A stretch of 13,409 bases of DNA, from positions 1 through 13,409 of the forward strand of contig DDQV01000073.1 of the NCBI GenBank assembly GCA_002342785.1, written 5' to 3'. The notes under the pieces were generated by a model. It ran no database searches. It saw nothing but the letters and a program-made list of their open reading frames with translations, and had not been told where the DNA came from. Both the position numbers and the translations under genes were made by a program. This DNA is from Fusobacteriaceae bacterium UBA2433. Its GTDB lineage: Bacteria; Fusobacteriota; Fusobacteriia; Fusobacteriales; Fusobacteriaceae. The first letter of the stretch is position 1. Every line of letters starts with the position of its first letter. Positions 1-7,536 of the stretch are shown piece after piece.

Positions 1-14
1 TGTACAATAAATTT

Positions 15-2753
15 ATGAGTAAAAGTGAAAAACGGACAGAAGTTTATTTTAAATTGAGATTTTGTGAAAAAAAATCTTATATTGAGGTAGTGGATAAGAA
101 GGAAAAAGAACTTAGTTTTCCAATAACTCCTATCCAAACGGATAAAAATACTTTGGAGATAATCTCTAATTTAAATCTTATAAGTGAGCATAATTTTTTT
201 AATATATCATGGGAGAACGAATCTAATCTAACTTATTTAGAGGAAAATCCCCATCTATTTGAACTATTAAGAAAGAGTAAATACTTTATTACAGAAGATT
301 TTAAGCAAATTAACACAAGGGAAAATAAAAGAAAGATAACGTTAAAATTAGAAAAAATAAAAGAGAAAATTAGTATAAAATTAATATTAGATGGTAAGTA
401 TGAAGAATTTCAATTTTTAACTGAAAACTATGTCATAAGAAAAAATAAAATATATCATATTGATGATATAGGGGAAAACTATCTCAGTGCTTTTGAACTT
501 AATACACAGATAGATCCAAAAGAGATAGAAAAATTTTTGACTGTAACTAACTCTTATTTTGATAATTTAAATTTAGAATATGAAGATTATAGAGTAGAAA
601 AATTAAAGAAAAAATCCTTTGTACCACAAATTATAATTGAAAAGATATCTAAAGACAGGAGTTTATATCTTAAATTTGGATTTGAGATATCTACAATGAC
701 CTATAATATGTTAAAGAAAGATGACATAAAAACAGTGGTATTATTAAATACTTTAGAAAAAATAATATCAATCTGTGATATCGATATATCTACCATGTCT
801 GAAAGTATGGAAGATGTAGTAAAGATCCTAGTAAAATATCAAAGAAAATTAAAGTTAAAGGAAAGCTATTATGTAGAGGAAAATTTAATTATTCTCCATG
901 AGAAGTTAGCCAAAGAATTTATAAGTAAGGAACTTCTCAATCTAGTTTCTAAATATAAATTTATAGGTACAGAAAAATTAAAAACATATAAGATAAGAAC
1001 TGTTCAGCCAAAGTTGATAGCTAAACTATCTCATTCAATTGATTTTTTAGAGGGAGACGCCCACCTAGAGATTGAAGGGGAAAAATTTTCAGTCTTAGAT
1101 ATAATCTCAAAATATAAAAAAGATTCATATGTAGTTTTAAGTGATGGAACAAATGCATTGATAAATAAAAAATATATAGAAAAACTAGAAAGATTATTTA
1201 AAAATAATAAATCATCTAAAAATATTAAAGTATCCTTCTTTGATCTACCAATAATAGAGGAACTTATTGGAGAAAAAGTATCTGGAGATGGGATGGCTTG
1301 GGGTAGGAAGATATTTGATGGTTTAAATGAGATAGAAAAATTAGACATACCAGAAGCCATGGTAGATGCAACTCTTCGAAGTTATCAAAAATATGGGTAT
1401 AAATGGTTGTATTATATAACTGAAAATAACTTAGGTGGTTGTTTAGCAGATGATATGGGTCTTGGGAAAACTATCCAGACTATAAGTATACTAGCATATA
1501 CATATCTACATAAAAAATTAACTAAACCATCACTTGTCATAATGCCAAAAAGTTTGATCTTTAACTGGGAAAACGAGATAAAAAAATTCTGTAAAGGATT
1601 AACTATAGGTGTATATTATGGAAATAATAGAAATTTTGAAGATGTAAAAGATAAAAATATAATTCTTACTACCTATGGAACGGTAAGAAATGATGTTAAG
1701 CTGTTGACAAAGAAAAAATTTGAATTGGTAATATTAGATGAATCTCAAAATATAAAAAATATTACTTCTCAAATAACCAAAGCAGTTATGTTACTGCATT
1801 CTGAAAAAAGATTAGCTCTTAGTGGAACACCAGTAGAAAATAATCTAGGTGAACTTTATTCATTGTTTAGATTTTTAAATCCAAAGATGTTTGGAGGGAT
1901 CGAAGATTTCAATAATTATTATGCTAATCCAATTCAAAAAGATAATAATATAGAGATAATAGAGGAATTAAAGAGAAAAATATATCCATTTATCTTAAGA
2001 AGAATAAAGAAACAAGTTTTAAAAGATCTTCCAGATAAGATAGAAAAAACCCTCTATGTGGAGATGAATGAACCCCAAAGAAAATTATATGAGGAGAGAA
2101 GAAATTTTTATCATACCCTTATAAATCAAAAATTAACTGAACATGGGATAGGCAAGAGTCAGATATTTATCTTACAAGCGCTAAATGAACTTCGTCAGAT
2201 AGCTAGTTGTCCAGAATCTAAGAGTGATAATTTAGTTAAATCCGCAAAGTTAGAAATATTAGTAGATAATATTTTGGAAGCAGTTGATAATGGTCATAAG
2301 GTTCTTGTCTTTACAAACTATATAAACTCTATAGAAAATATATGTAGGGAATTAGAAAGTCATAAAATAAACCATATATCTATGACTGGTGCTACAAAAA
2401 ATAGGCAGGAATTAGTGGAAAAATTTCAAACAGATAAAAGATGTAAAGTATTTATTATGACATTGAAAACAGGAGGAGTAGGTTTAAATCTAACTGCTGC
2501 TGATAAGATCTTTATCTATGATCCATGGTGGAATAAAACCGCAGAGGATCAAGCTGTAGATAGAAGTTATCGTATGGGACAAGATAGGACAGTATTTGCT
2601 TATAAACTTATTACAAAGGGAACTATAGAGGAAAAGATGCTCAGTTTACAGATGGAAAAAAATAAATTATTTAACAGCCTTATAACAACAGATACTGTTG
2701 CAGTTAAGAGTCTAAGTGAATCTGATATTGAATATATGCTAGGGGGTGATTAA
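15..2753 (+). CDS. SNF2/Rad54-family DEAD-like helicase (ATP-dependent DNA translocase)
   Basis: A 912-residue protein with the full SNF2 motif set in its C-terminal half: Walker A in ADDMGLGKT (residues 478-486), Walker B DESQ (575-578, where the usual form is DEAQ or DEAH), motif III LALSGTP (600-606), motif V TGGVGLNLT (819-827) and the motif VI arginine region DRSYRMGQ (849-856). The family hydrolyses ATP to translocate on double-stranded DNA and remodel protein-DNA complexes. The first ~450 residues are lysine-rich and not recognised. I see no CxC...CxH SWIM zinc finger such as often accompanies bacterial SNF2 proteins. The start is uncertain: no Shine-Dalgarno is visible in the 14 bases before the ATG, and the frame stays open to the window edge, so the protein may begin further upstream. 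The stop overlaps the ribosome-binding region of the next gene, so the two are coupled. Cellular target unknown. Confidence 0.93.
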   Translation: MSKSEKRTEVYFKLRFCEKKSYIEVVDKKEKELSFPITPIQTDKNTLEIISNLNLISEHNFFNISWENESNLTYLEENPHLFELLRKSKYFITEDFKQINTRENKRKITLKLEKIKEKISIKLILDGKYEEFQFLTENYVIRKNKIYHIDDIGENYLSAFELNTQIDPKEIEKFLTVTNSYFDNLNLEYEDYRVEKLKKKSFVPQIIIEKISKDRSLYLKFGFEISTMTYNMLKKDDIKTVVLLNTLEKIISICDIDISTMSESMEDVVKILVKYQRKLKLKESYYVEENLIILHEKLAKEFISKELLNLVSKYKFIGTEKLKTYKIRTVQPKLIAKLSHSIDFLEGDAHLEIEGEKFSVLDIISKYKKDSYVVLSDGTNALINKKYIEKLERLFKNNKSSKNIKVSFFDLPIIEELIGEKVSGDGMAWGRKIFDGLNEIEKLDIPEAMVDATLRSYQKYGYKWLYYITENNLGGCLADDMGLGKTIQTISILAYTYLHKKLTKPSLVIMPKSLIFNWENEIKKFCKGLTIGVYYGNNRNFEDVKDKNIILTTYGTVRNDVKLLTKKKFELVILDESQNIKNITSQITKAVMLLHSEKRLALSGTPVENNLGELYSLFRFLNPKMFGGIEDFNNYYANPIQKDNNIEIIEELKRKIYPFILRRIKKQVLKDLPDKIEKTLYVEMNEPQRKLYEERRNFYHTLINQKLTEHGIGKSQIFILQALNELRQIASCPESKSDNLVKSAKLEILVDNILEAVDNGHKVLVFTNYINSIENICRELESHKINHISMTGATKNRQELVEKFQTDKRCKVFIMTLKTGGVGLNLTAADKIFIYDPWWNKTAEDQAVDRSYRMGQDRTVFAYKLITKGTIEEKMLSLQMEKNKLFNSLITTDTVAVKSLSESDIEYMLGGD
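2741..2747 (+). promoter_or_regulatory. Ribosome binding site deciding the start of the second gene
   Basis: The sequence AGGGGGT lies inside the last codons of the SNF2 gene, 7 bases before the ATG at 2755. A GTG at 2746 is in frame but sits inside this site and has no usable site of its own. The ATG at 2755 is therefore the better start, and the SNF2 stop (2751-2753) lies between site and start, which is typical of translational coupling. Confidence 0.8.
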
Positions 2754-2754
2754 A

Positions 2755-4533
2755 ATGGCAATAAGTAGAGATAAATTCAAAAATTCAATTACAAATTTTT
2801 ATACAAGAGATGGGATCTATAGTTTGTATAAAGAGTACTTTATAAATTGGATAGCTGATGGATATATTGGTCTTCATTTGGATATATTTGAGGTATCACT
2901 GTTATCAGAAAAATCAAATAAATCAATATTTATAGATCTATTAGAGGAAGCTTTCTATAAAAAAGAAACTTTCATAGAGATATTCAATAGTTTAGATGAA
3001 GACATAAAGGAGATCTTTAGAAGTATTATATGGAGTGGAAAATATATATTAGAGGGATCACAAATAGAAAAATTTTTCGAAAAGGATCACACCTATGAAA
3101 CCAGTGATAACTTAAAGGATAGATATAAATTTTTTCATTATAAAAAAAATAAGATAGCTAAAGATGAACCTGGATATCTATATTTAGATAATAATATAAT
3201 TAGAAAGATAAGACCTCATTGTCCAAATAAAGTGAGAGATTATTTTATCCATCCAATAGAAAATCCAATCTATACTTATAAACATAATTCTGAAGAGGAA
3301 ATATGTAAAAAATATGGTTTATATTATAATTTTTATAGTCAAGGTAATATAAAACTTTCATCGAGTTTAAAACTTCTTAAAGAAAGTAAGAGAGATATGC
3401 AAAAATATTGTGATATTTCAGAATTTTATAGTGAAAATAAAGATTTAGATTATTTAAAAACTGAAACTATGGGACTATTATTTTATTTGATGAAGGATAA
3501 GTATCTTATTCCAGAAAACTTTAAGATGGATAAATTTAAATATATTATAAATGAATTTCTTAATGGAAACCTTGTAAAAAATTGTGGATATGAATATACA
3601 ACTAAGTACTTAAATTATTTAAAAGGTGTAAAAAATATAAAGAAAACAGAAAATTTAACTAGATCTCTTGAAACTATAGTAAAATTAATTATGGAACTAC
3701 CATCGGAAAAAACCATAAGTATCTCAAATATCATAAATTATTTAGTTTATAGAGATGAGTTTTTAGAGATAATTGAATTAAAAGATGTATATGATTATGT
3801 TTATATAAATGAATCAAACTATGGAAGAACTAGGATATCTCAGTATGATGAATATCATAAATATATAGTTGAACCATTTGTAAAATCAATATTTTTTCTC
3901 CTTGGGAGTTTAGGATTATTCACCCTTTACTATGATCTACCTAGTGGAAATAATGGATTATATTTAAAAAATAATTATCTATCAAAATATGATGGATTAA
4001 AATATATAGAACTAACTAAATTAGGAGAATATGTTTTAGGGCGAATAGATGACTATGCATTTGCTGAGGAAAATGAAGATGCAGAGATTGTTTATGATGA
4101 GGATCTACTTTTAATAACTGTAATTGGTTCAGCACCTATAATGTCGATGTTTTTAGAAAAACTATCTCTTAAAATTGGTGAAAATAAATATAAGATGGAT
4201 AATGGAAGATTTTTGAAGGGAATTGAAACAATAAAAGAATTAGAAGACAGGATCAAAGAGTTTAAAAATAAATTCTATAAAGACCTACCTCGAGTTTGGG
4301 AAATTTTCTTTGATAATTTAAGGTCTAAAGTAAATTTTTTAATCTGTGAATCAGATATAAAAGTTTTTAAAGTAAGGGAAGATAAAGAATTTTTTAAGAT
4401 CTTAGCAACTGAAAGTAAGTTAAAAGAATATATCTTAAAAGCAGAAGGTTTTTATATTCTTATAAAGGAAGAAGATGTAAGTAAGGTAAAAAGTATTTTA
4501 TCAAAATATGGATATTTTAATGAAATAGAGTAG
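2755..4533 (+). CDS. Helicase-associated protein, probable XPB/Ssl2-like C-terminal domain
   Basis: A 592-residue protein, translationally coupled to the SNF2 gene. The N-terminal ~445 residues are not recognised. They are predicted-looking mixed alpha/beta, rich in Lys, Tyr and Ile, without signal peptide or membrane segment. The C-terminal ~145 residues (about 448-592) follow the layout I associate with the XPB/Ssl2-like helicase-conserved beta-strand domain (Helicase_C_3). They show a strand-rich DLLLITVIGSAP start, a helical 'YxM..GRFLKGIETIKEL' region, then LPRVW (511-515), then a short beta segment ending in ILIKEEDVSKVKSILSKYGY. In other bacteria such domains sit in helicase-associated accessory proteins, which fits the neighbouring SNF2 gene. 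Few Cys residues and no zinc motif are present, so this is not a SWIM protein. The domain call rests on pattern memory, not a search. Start chosen from the strong AGGGGG site; a GTG three codons earlier is the alternative. Confidence 0.7.
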   Translation: MAISRDKFKNSITNFYTRDGIYSLYKEYFINWIADGYIGLHLDIFEVSLLSEKSNKSIFIDLLEEAFYKKETFIEIFNSLDEDIKEIFRSIIWSGKYILEGSQIEKFFEKDHTYETSDNLKDRYKFFHYKKNKIAKDEPGYLYLDNNIIRKIRPHCPNKVRDYFIHPIENPIYTYKHNSEEEICKKYGLYYNFYSQGNIKLSSSLKLLKESKRDMQKYCDISEFYSENKDLDYLKTETMGLLFYLMKDKYLIPENFKMDKFKYIINEFLNGNLVKNCGYEYTTKYLNYLKGVKNIKKTENLTRSLETIVKLIMELPSEKTISISNIINYLVYRDEFLEIIELKDVYDYVYINESNYGRTRISQYDEYHKYIVEPFVKSIFFLLGSLGLFTLYYDLPSGNNGLYLKNNYLSKYDGLKYIELTKLGEYVLGRIDDYAFAEENEDAEIVYDEDLLLITVIGSAPIMSMFLEKLSLKIGENKYKMDNGRFLKGIETIKELEDRIKEFKNKFYKDLPRVWEIFFDNLRSKVNFLICESDIKVFKVREDKEFFKILATESKLKEYILKAEGFYILIKEEDVSKVKSILSKYGYFNEIE

Positions 4534-4534
4534 T

Positions 4535-4575
4535 AAAAAAAGACCTAGAGAGATATATTATCTAGGTCTTTTTTT
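4535..4575. terminator. Bidirectional rho-independent terminator between convergent genes
   Basis: AGACCTAGA (4541-4549) pairs perfectly with TCTAGGTCT (4561-4569) across an 11-base loop. A-runs lie on the left and a T-run on the right, so it works as a terminator in both directions. It closes the SNF2 pair and, read leftward, the repressor gene, whose stop codon lies at the edge of the T-run. Confidence 0.93.
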
Positions 4576-5270
4576 TATATGTCACTTAAAACTTTAATTA
4601 CTTTTCCTACAACTTTTAGATCTTCTCCAGGGCCTATAAAGATAGGCGGATAGTTGGGATTATCACTGATAAGAGCTATATATGAATCTGTAACTTTTAA
4701 TCTTTTTACAAAGGCTTCATCGTTTATAAAAAAAGCTCCAATATCTCCGTTTCTTACCTCTATTTCTTTTTTTGCAATAATTATAGAACCATCTTTTATA
4801 GTAGGTTCCATAGAATTACCCCAAACGTTGACAGCAAATATATTTCCATGATTTCTAATTCCAGGAAGGGTTATATATTCTGAAACCTCTTGTTCTCCTA
4901 AGACTCCAATACCTGCACTGATCCTTTCATAGACTGGGATCTGATCGGCAATAGAGATAGAAGAATCTTCAGAGAGAGAAGAGTTTCCTCTGAGATAGTT
5001 GATCTCCTTATCTTTTCTTTTTAGTTCATCTTTAATTAATTCAGGTGTTCTTTCAAAGGCAGCTAAAAAATTTAGATAATCGGTCTCTTCCTCATTTAAC
5101 ATAAGACCTGTAGAAATTTTTATTAATATTTCCTCACTAGGTGGATTTTTTAATTCTCCCCTCTCAATATTATTAAAATAAGATTGAGTTATTCCGATAG
5201 ATTTAGCAAATTTATTTTGACTTAATTTTAATTCTGTTCGTTTATTTTTAATAAATTTATTAAAAGTCAT
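4575..5270 (-). CDS. XRE-family HTH / S24 peptidase-like self-cleaving repressor (LexA/CI-like)
   Basis: 231 residues. An N-terminal Cro/CI-type helix-turn-helix covers about residues 4-60, with LSQNKFAKSIGITQSYFNNIERG as its core. A C-terminal S24 domain (about 110-231) carries the catalytic serine in GNSMEP (Ser153), the partner lysine in FVKRL (Lys189) and an Ala-Gly pair in RISAGIG (119-120) as the expected self-cleavage site. The family represses its targets until RecA-stimulated autocleavage inactivates it during DNA damage. Start: an in-frame TTG at 5282 abuts the AAGGAG site with no spacer and cannot be used easily. The ATG at 5270 has a 12-base spacer, long but workable. The gene is divergent from a small coiled-coil gene and no phage structural genes are near, so it is a stand-alone regulator or prophage relic. 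Whether it controls an SOS-like set is inference. Confidence 0.92.
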   Translation of the reverse strand: MTFNKFIKNKRTELKLSQNKFAKSIGITQSYFNNIERGELKNPPSEEILIKISTGLMLNEEETDYLNFLAAFERTPELIKDELKRKDKEINYLRGNSSLSEDSSISIADQIPVYERISAGIGVLGEQEVSEYITLPGIRNHGNIFAVNVWGNSMEPTIKDGSIIIAKKEIEVRNGDIGAFFINDEAFVKRLKVTDSYIALISDNPNYPPIFIGPGEDLKVVGKVIKVLSDI

Positions 5271-5282
5271 GGCAGATATCAA

Positions 5283-5288
5283 CTCCTT
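5283..5288 (-). promoter_or_regulatory. Ribosome binding site of the S24 repressor
   Basis: AAGGAG on the minus strand, 12 bases before the ATG at 5270 and directly adjoining an in-frame TTG at 5282. The adjacency argues against the TTG as start. Confidence 0.7.
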
Positions 5289-5296
5289 ATATATGA

Positions 5297-5312
5297 TTAT
5301 AGTTAATTATAA
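5297..5312. promoter_or_regulatory. Near-palindromic operator candidate overlapping the repressor promoter
   Basis: TTATAGTTAATTATAA: the two 8-base halves match as inverted repeats at 7 of 8 positions. It covers the -10 box of the repressor's own promoter, the position expected for autorepression by a dimeric HTH protein. AT-rich sequence makes chance palindromes common, so this is a candidate only. Confidence 0.45.
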
Positions 5313-5334
5313 CCTCAATTTTAGAATATTACAA
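5306..5334 (-). promoter_or_regulatory. Sigma-70-type promoter of the S24 repressor
   Basis: On the minus strand a -35 TTGTAA (5334-5329) and a perfect -10 TATAAT (5311-5306) are separated by exactly 17 bases. Transcription would start about 5299, just upstream of the AAGGAG site. Confidence 0.7.
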
Positions 5335-5384
5335 ATGTTGATTTGAATTAATATAATGTTTTTTTAATCAAAAAAATAAAATTA

Positions 5385-5393
5385 TGTTAAAAT
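5385..5393 (+). promoter_or_regulatory. Extended -10 promoter of the coiled-coil gene
   Basis: TGTTAAAAT is an extended -10 element (TGn then TAAAAT). No good -35 is seen at 16-18 bases upstream. It would give a leader of about 30 bases before the start at 5429. Confidence 0.45.
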
Positions 5394-5428
5394 ATACTAT
5401 GAAATAAATCAAAAAAGGAGATAAAAAT

Positions 5429-5764
5429 ATGTTTTTTGTATTAAAAAGTAGGTATAGAAGGGAAAAGATAGAATTATTAGGTAAGATAGATAAGTTAAGA
5501 AAACGTCAAGATAAATTAGGTAAGGAAAAGATAGAAATTCAAAATGAAAATAAAAAAATAGTTGAAGAAAATATAGTATTAAAACAAAAATTAAAAGTTA
5601 GAAATGAAGAGTTAAAGGATGTAAAGAAAAAATTAAATGATATAGATGAAAGATTAAAAGTAAAAGTAGAAGAAAGAACAGTTGAATACCAAGAGAAGAT
5701 GAAAAGGATGCAATCTTCATATGATAAATTAGTTTTTGAATTAGATGAGATGAGACATAGATAA
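5429..5764 (+). CDS. Small highly charged coiled-coil protein of unknown function
   Basis: 111 residues, not recognised as a named family. After a short hydrophobic start (MFFVL) nearly the whole chain is Lys/Glu/Asp with regularly spaced Leu, Ile and Val, as in a long continuous coiled coil (about residues 12-105). There is no Pro, no Cys, no membrane segment and no convincing signal peptide, so it is probably a cytoplasmic dimeric helix. A strong AAAGGAG site lies 8 bases before the ATG. It is transcribed divergently from the S24 repressor across a 158-base gap that holds both promoters, so it may be under that repressor's control, though this is inference. Coiled coils are low-complexity, so similarity searches will give misleading hits to myosin-like proteins. 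It is real by ribosome site and promoter, but its function is open. Confidence 0.8.
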   Translation: MFFVLKSRYRREKIELLGKIDKLRKRQDKLGKEKIEIQNENKKIVEENIVLKQKLKVRNEELKDVKKKLNDIDERLKVKVEERTVEYQEKMKRMQSSYDKLVFELDEMRHR

Positions 5765-5775
5765 GTATAAAAAAA

Positions 5776-5808
5776 TTAAAAGTAATCTGTTTTAGATTAA
5801 TCTTTTAA
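5776..5808 (+). terminator. Weak hairpin after the coiled-coil gene
   Basis: TTAAAAG+TAATCT (5776-5788) pairs with AGATTA+CTTTTAA (5794-5808) with a 2-base bulge and a 5-base loop. No T-run follows on the plus strand and the stem is AT-rich, so termination may be weak. It lies just upstream of the -10 candidate for the next operon. Confidence 0.4.
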
Positions 5809-5825
5809 AAGAAATAAAATTAAGG

Positions 5826-5831
5826 TATAAT
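5826..5831 (+). promoter_or_regulatory. -10 box candidate for the hldE-tsaE-tsaB operon
   Basis: A perfect TATAAT lies 36 bases before the ATG at 5868. The 17-base-spaced -35 position (5803-5808, TTTTAA) is poor and falls in the preceding hairpin, so this promoter is only partly supported. Confidence 0.4.
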
Positions 5832-5867
5832 TTGTAGATATATAAGGAATTAAATTAGGAGGAACTA

Positions 5868-6338
5868 ATGAGTGTATTAACAAGAAAAGAAGCCAGTGAA
5901 TTAGTTGAAAAACTAAAAAAAAGTGGAAAAAAAGTGGTGTTTACCAATGGATGTTTTGATATTTTACATGTAGGACATCTTAGATATTTAAATGAAGCTC
6001 GTGAGTGTGGGGATGTTTTAATAGTTGGAGTTAACTCAGATAGTTCAACAAGAAGATTAAAGGGACCTACAAGACCTATAAATTCTGAGATGGATAGAGC
6101 AGAGTTGTTGTGTGGATTAAAAGCTATAGATTATGCTGTAATATTTACAGAGGATACTCCTGTAGAGATAATTGAAGAATTGAAACCATCGATCCATGTG
6201 AAGGGTGGAGATTATAAAAAGGAAGATCTACCTGAAACTATAGTAGTAGAAAGAAATAAAGGAGAGGTAAGGATCCTTACCTTGGTAGATGGAAAATCTA
6301 CTTCTAATGTAGTGAAAAAGATAGAGGGAAATAAGTAA
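5868..6338 (+). CDS. rfaE2: D-glycero-beta-D-manno-heptose 1-phosphate adenylyltransferase
   Basis: A 156-residue cytidylyltransferase-fold enzyme that transfers AMP from ATP to heptose-1-phosphate, giving ADP-D-glycero-beta-D-manno-heptose, the precursor of LPS inner-core heptose. The nucleotidyltransferase signature is clear: VFTNGCFDILHVGHLRYL with the HxGH motif at residues 34-37, then a family-typical GPTRPIN, DYAVIFTEDTP, HVKGGDY and a C-terminal STSNVV. The protein matches the stand-alone form (RfaE2/HldE C-terminal half); the kinase half is absent, so the heptokinase must be elsewhere. AGGAGG lies 5 bases before the ATG. It is first in a probable operon, with tsaE 15 bases downstream. 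Its presence indicates an outer membrane with heptose-containing LPS. Glycerol-3-phosphate cytidylyltransferase is the nearest alternative, but the motifs favour the heptose enzyme. Confidence 0.93.
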   Translation: MSVLTRKEASELVEKLKKSGKKVVFTNGCFDILHVGHLRYLNEARECGDVLIVGVNSDSSTRRLKGPTRPINSEMDRAELLCGLKAIDYAVIFTEDTPVEIIEELKPSIHVKGGDYKKEDLPETIVVERNKGEVRILTLVDGKSTSNVVKKIEGNK

Positions 6339-6353
6339 AAAAAGGAGATAAAA

Positions 6354-6806
6354 ATGAAAAAAATATTATCATTTGAGGAGTTAACAAAATTAGCAGTTAA
6401 GTTAGCTAGATTTGTAGTTCCAAATGACGTTATAGCATTGGTGGGAGATTTAGGGACAGGGAAAACAACTCTAACAAAAACTATAGCTAAAGAACTAGGT
6501 GTTGTTGGAAATATAAAAAGTCCTACATTTAATTATGTACTAGAACATCTAAGTGGAAGGATGCCACTATATCATTTTGATGTATATAGATTATCTGACC
6601 CAGAGGAAGTATATGAGATTGGCTATGAAGATTATTTATATAATGATGGGTTAACAGTTATAGAGTGGGCAGATATAATAGAGACCGAACTACCAAGAGA
6701 ATATATAGAGATAAAGATCTATCATAGAGATGATAATTCTCGTGAAGTTGAGATGAAATTTATTGGAAATGAAAAAAGAGAGAAGGAGTTAAATAAATTA
6801 TGGTAA
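6354..6806 (+). CDS. tsaE: tRNA threonylcarbamoyladenosine (t6A) biosynthesis ATPase TsaE
   Basis: A 150-residue P-loop ATPase that works with TsaB and TsaD to transfer threonylcarbamoyl to A37 of ANN-decoding tRNAs in the cytoplasm. TsaE drives the turnover of the TsaBD complex. Family features are all present: Walker A GDLGTGKT (residues 31-38), KSPTFNYV after it, YHFDVYRLSDPEE, and the conserved EW of the TVIEWADII stretch (W109 region). Length is normal for the family. AAAGGAG lies 6 bases before the ATG. The 3' end overlaps tsaB by 7 bases, so the two partners are coupled. No oddities seen. Confidence 0.96.
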   Translation: MKKILSFEELTKLAVKLARFVVPNDVIALVGDLGTGKTTLTKTIAKELGVVGNIKSPTFNYVLEHLSGRMPLYHFDVYRLSDPEEVYEIGYEDYLYNDGLTVIEWADIIETELPREYIEIKIYHRDDNSREVEMKFIGNEKREKELNKLW

Positions 6807-7498
6807 TATTAGGAATAGATGCTTCTACTAAAACAGGTAGTGTAGCATTATATGATAGTGAAATTGGAATTTTATCAGAGATAAATGCAAATATAAAATT
6901 AAATCATTCAGATTCTTTGATGTCTATAATAGATATGGTATTTAGTTTAGGAAAACTCAAGCCAAAGGATATAGATAGGGTAGCTGTTAGTATAGGACCT
7001 GGATCATTTACAGGAATAAGAGTTGGAGTGGGAACTGCTAAAGGATTAGCTTTTAGTATTGGTTGTGATATTGTTGGAGTAAATGAACTTGATATTCTTG
7101 CTTATACTGTGTCGCAAACTTCTCATAAAATTATCTCCTTGATCGATGCAAGAAAGGAAAGAACATATTATTCAGTATATAGATATAATGGAGATATTAT
7201 AGAAAAAATATCTGAATATGGTGTCAATGAACTAAGGGTAATATTAGAAGATTATAAGGAAGAAAAAGTAATCTTTACAGGGGATGGAAGTATTACTTAT
7301 AAAAAGGTAATAGATGAAGTAATGGGAGACAACGCTATATATAATCTAAAATCAAATTCAATGGTAAGAGCAGGGATTATGTCGGAGATGGCTAGAAAAA
7401 AAGATCCAGATAATCTTTATACAATGGAACCATATTATATCTCTAAAACTCAAGCTGAAAGGGAAAAAGAAGCTAGAGAGAAAAGATTAAATAAATAA
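6800..7498 (+). CDS. tsaB: tRNA threonylcarbamoyladenosine biosynthesis protein TsaB
   Basis: A 232-residue ASKHA-fold protein, the non-catalytic paralogue of TsaD and the scaffold of the t6A complex with TsaD and TsaE. An N-terminal ILGIDASTKTGSVAL strand pair is followed by NHSDSLM (35-41) and the diagnostic GPGSFTGIRVG (66-76). The metal-binding histidines of TsaD are absent, as expected. The C-terminus ends in a charged, Lys/Glu-rich helix (about residues 215-232). It starts inside the last codons of tsaE; AGAAGGAG lies 11 bases upstream. A slightly variable ~230 residue length is typical. TsaD and TsaC/Sua5 are not in the window. Confidence 0.95.
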   Translation: MVILGIDASTKTGSVALYDSEIGILSEINANIKLNHSDSLMSIIDMVFSLGKLKPKDIDRVAVSIGPGSFTGIRVGVGTAKGLAFSIGCDIVGVNELDILAYTVSQTSHKIISLIDARKERTYYSVYRYNGDIIEKISEYGVNELRVILEDYKEEKVIFTGDGSITYKKVIDEVMGDNAIYNLKSNSMVRAGIMSEMARKKDPDNLYTMEPYYISKTQAEREKEAREKRLNK

Positions 7499-7536
7499 AA
7501 AAGCAAATATATTTTTTACAACATAGGGAGGTTTTT

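Noticed and set aside
1031..1360. Open frame on the minus strand inside the SNF2 gene (109 codons)
   Set aside because: Wholly antisense to a convincing gene, no ribosome site or recognisable domain.
4654..4851. Open frame on the plus strand inside the S24 repressor gene
   Set aside because: Antisense to the conserved catalytic domain; composition is that of a shadow frame.
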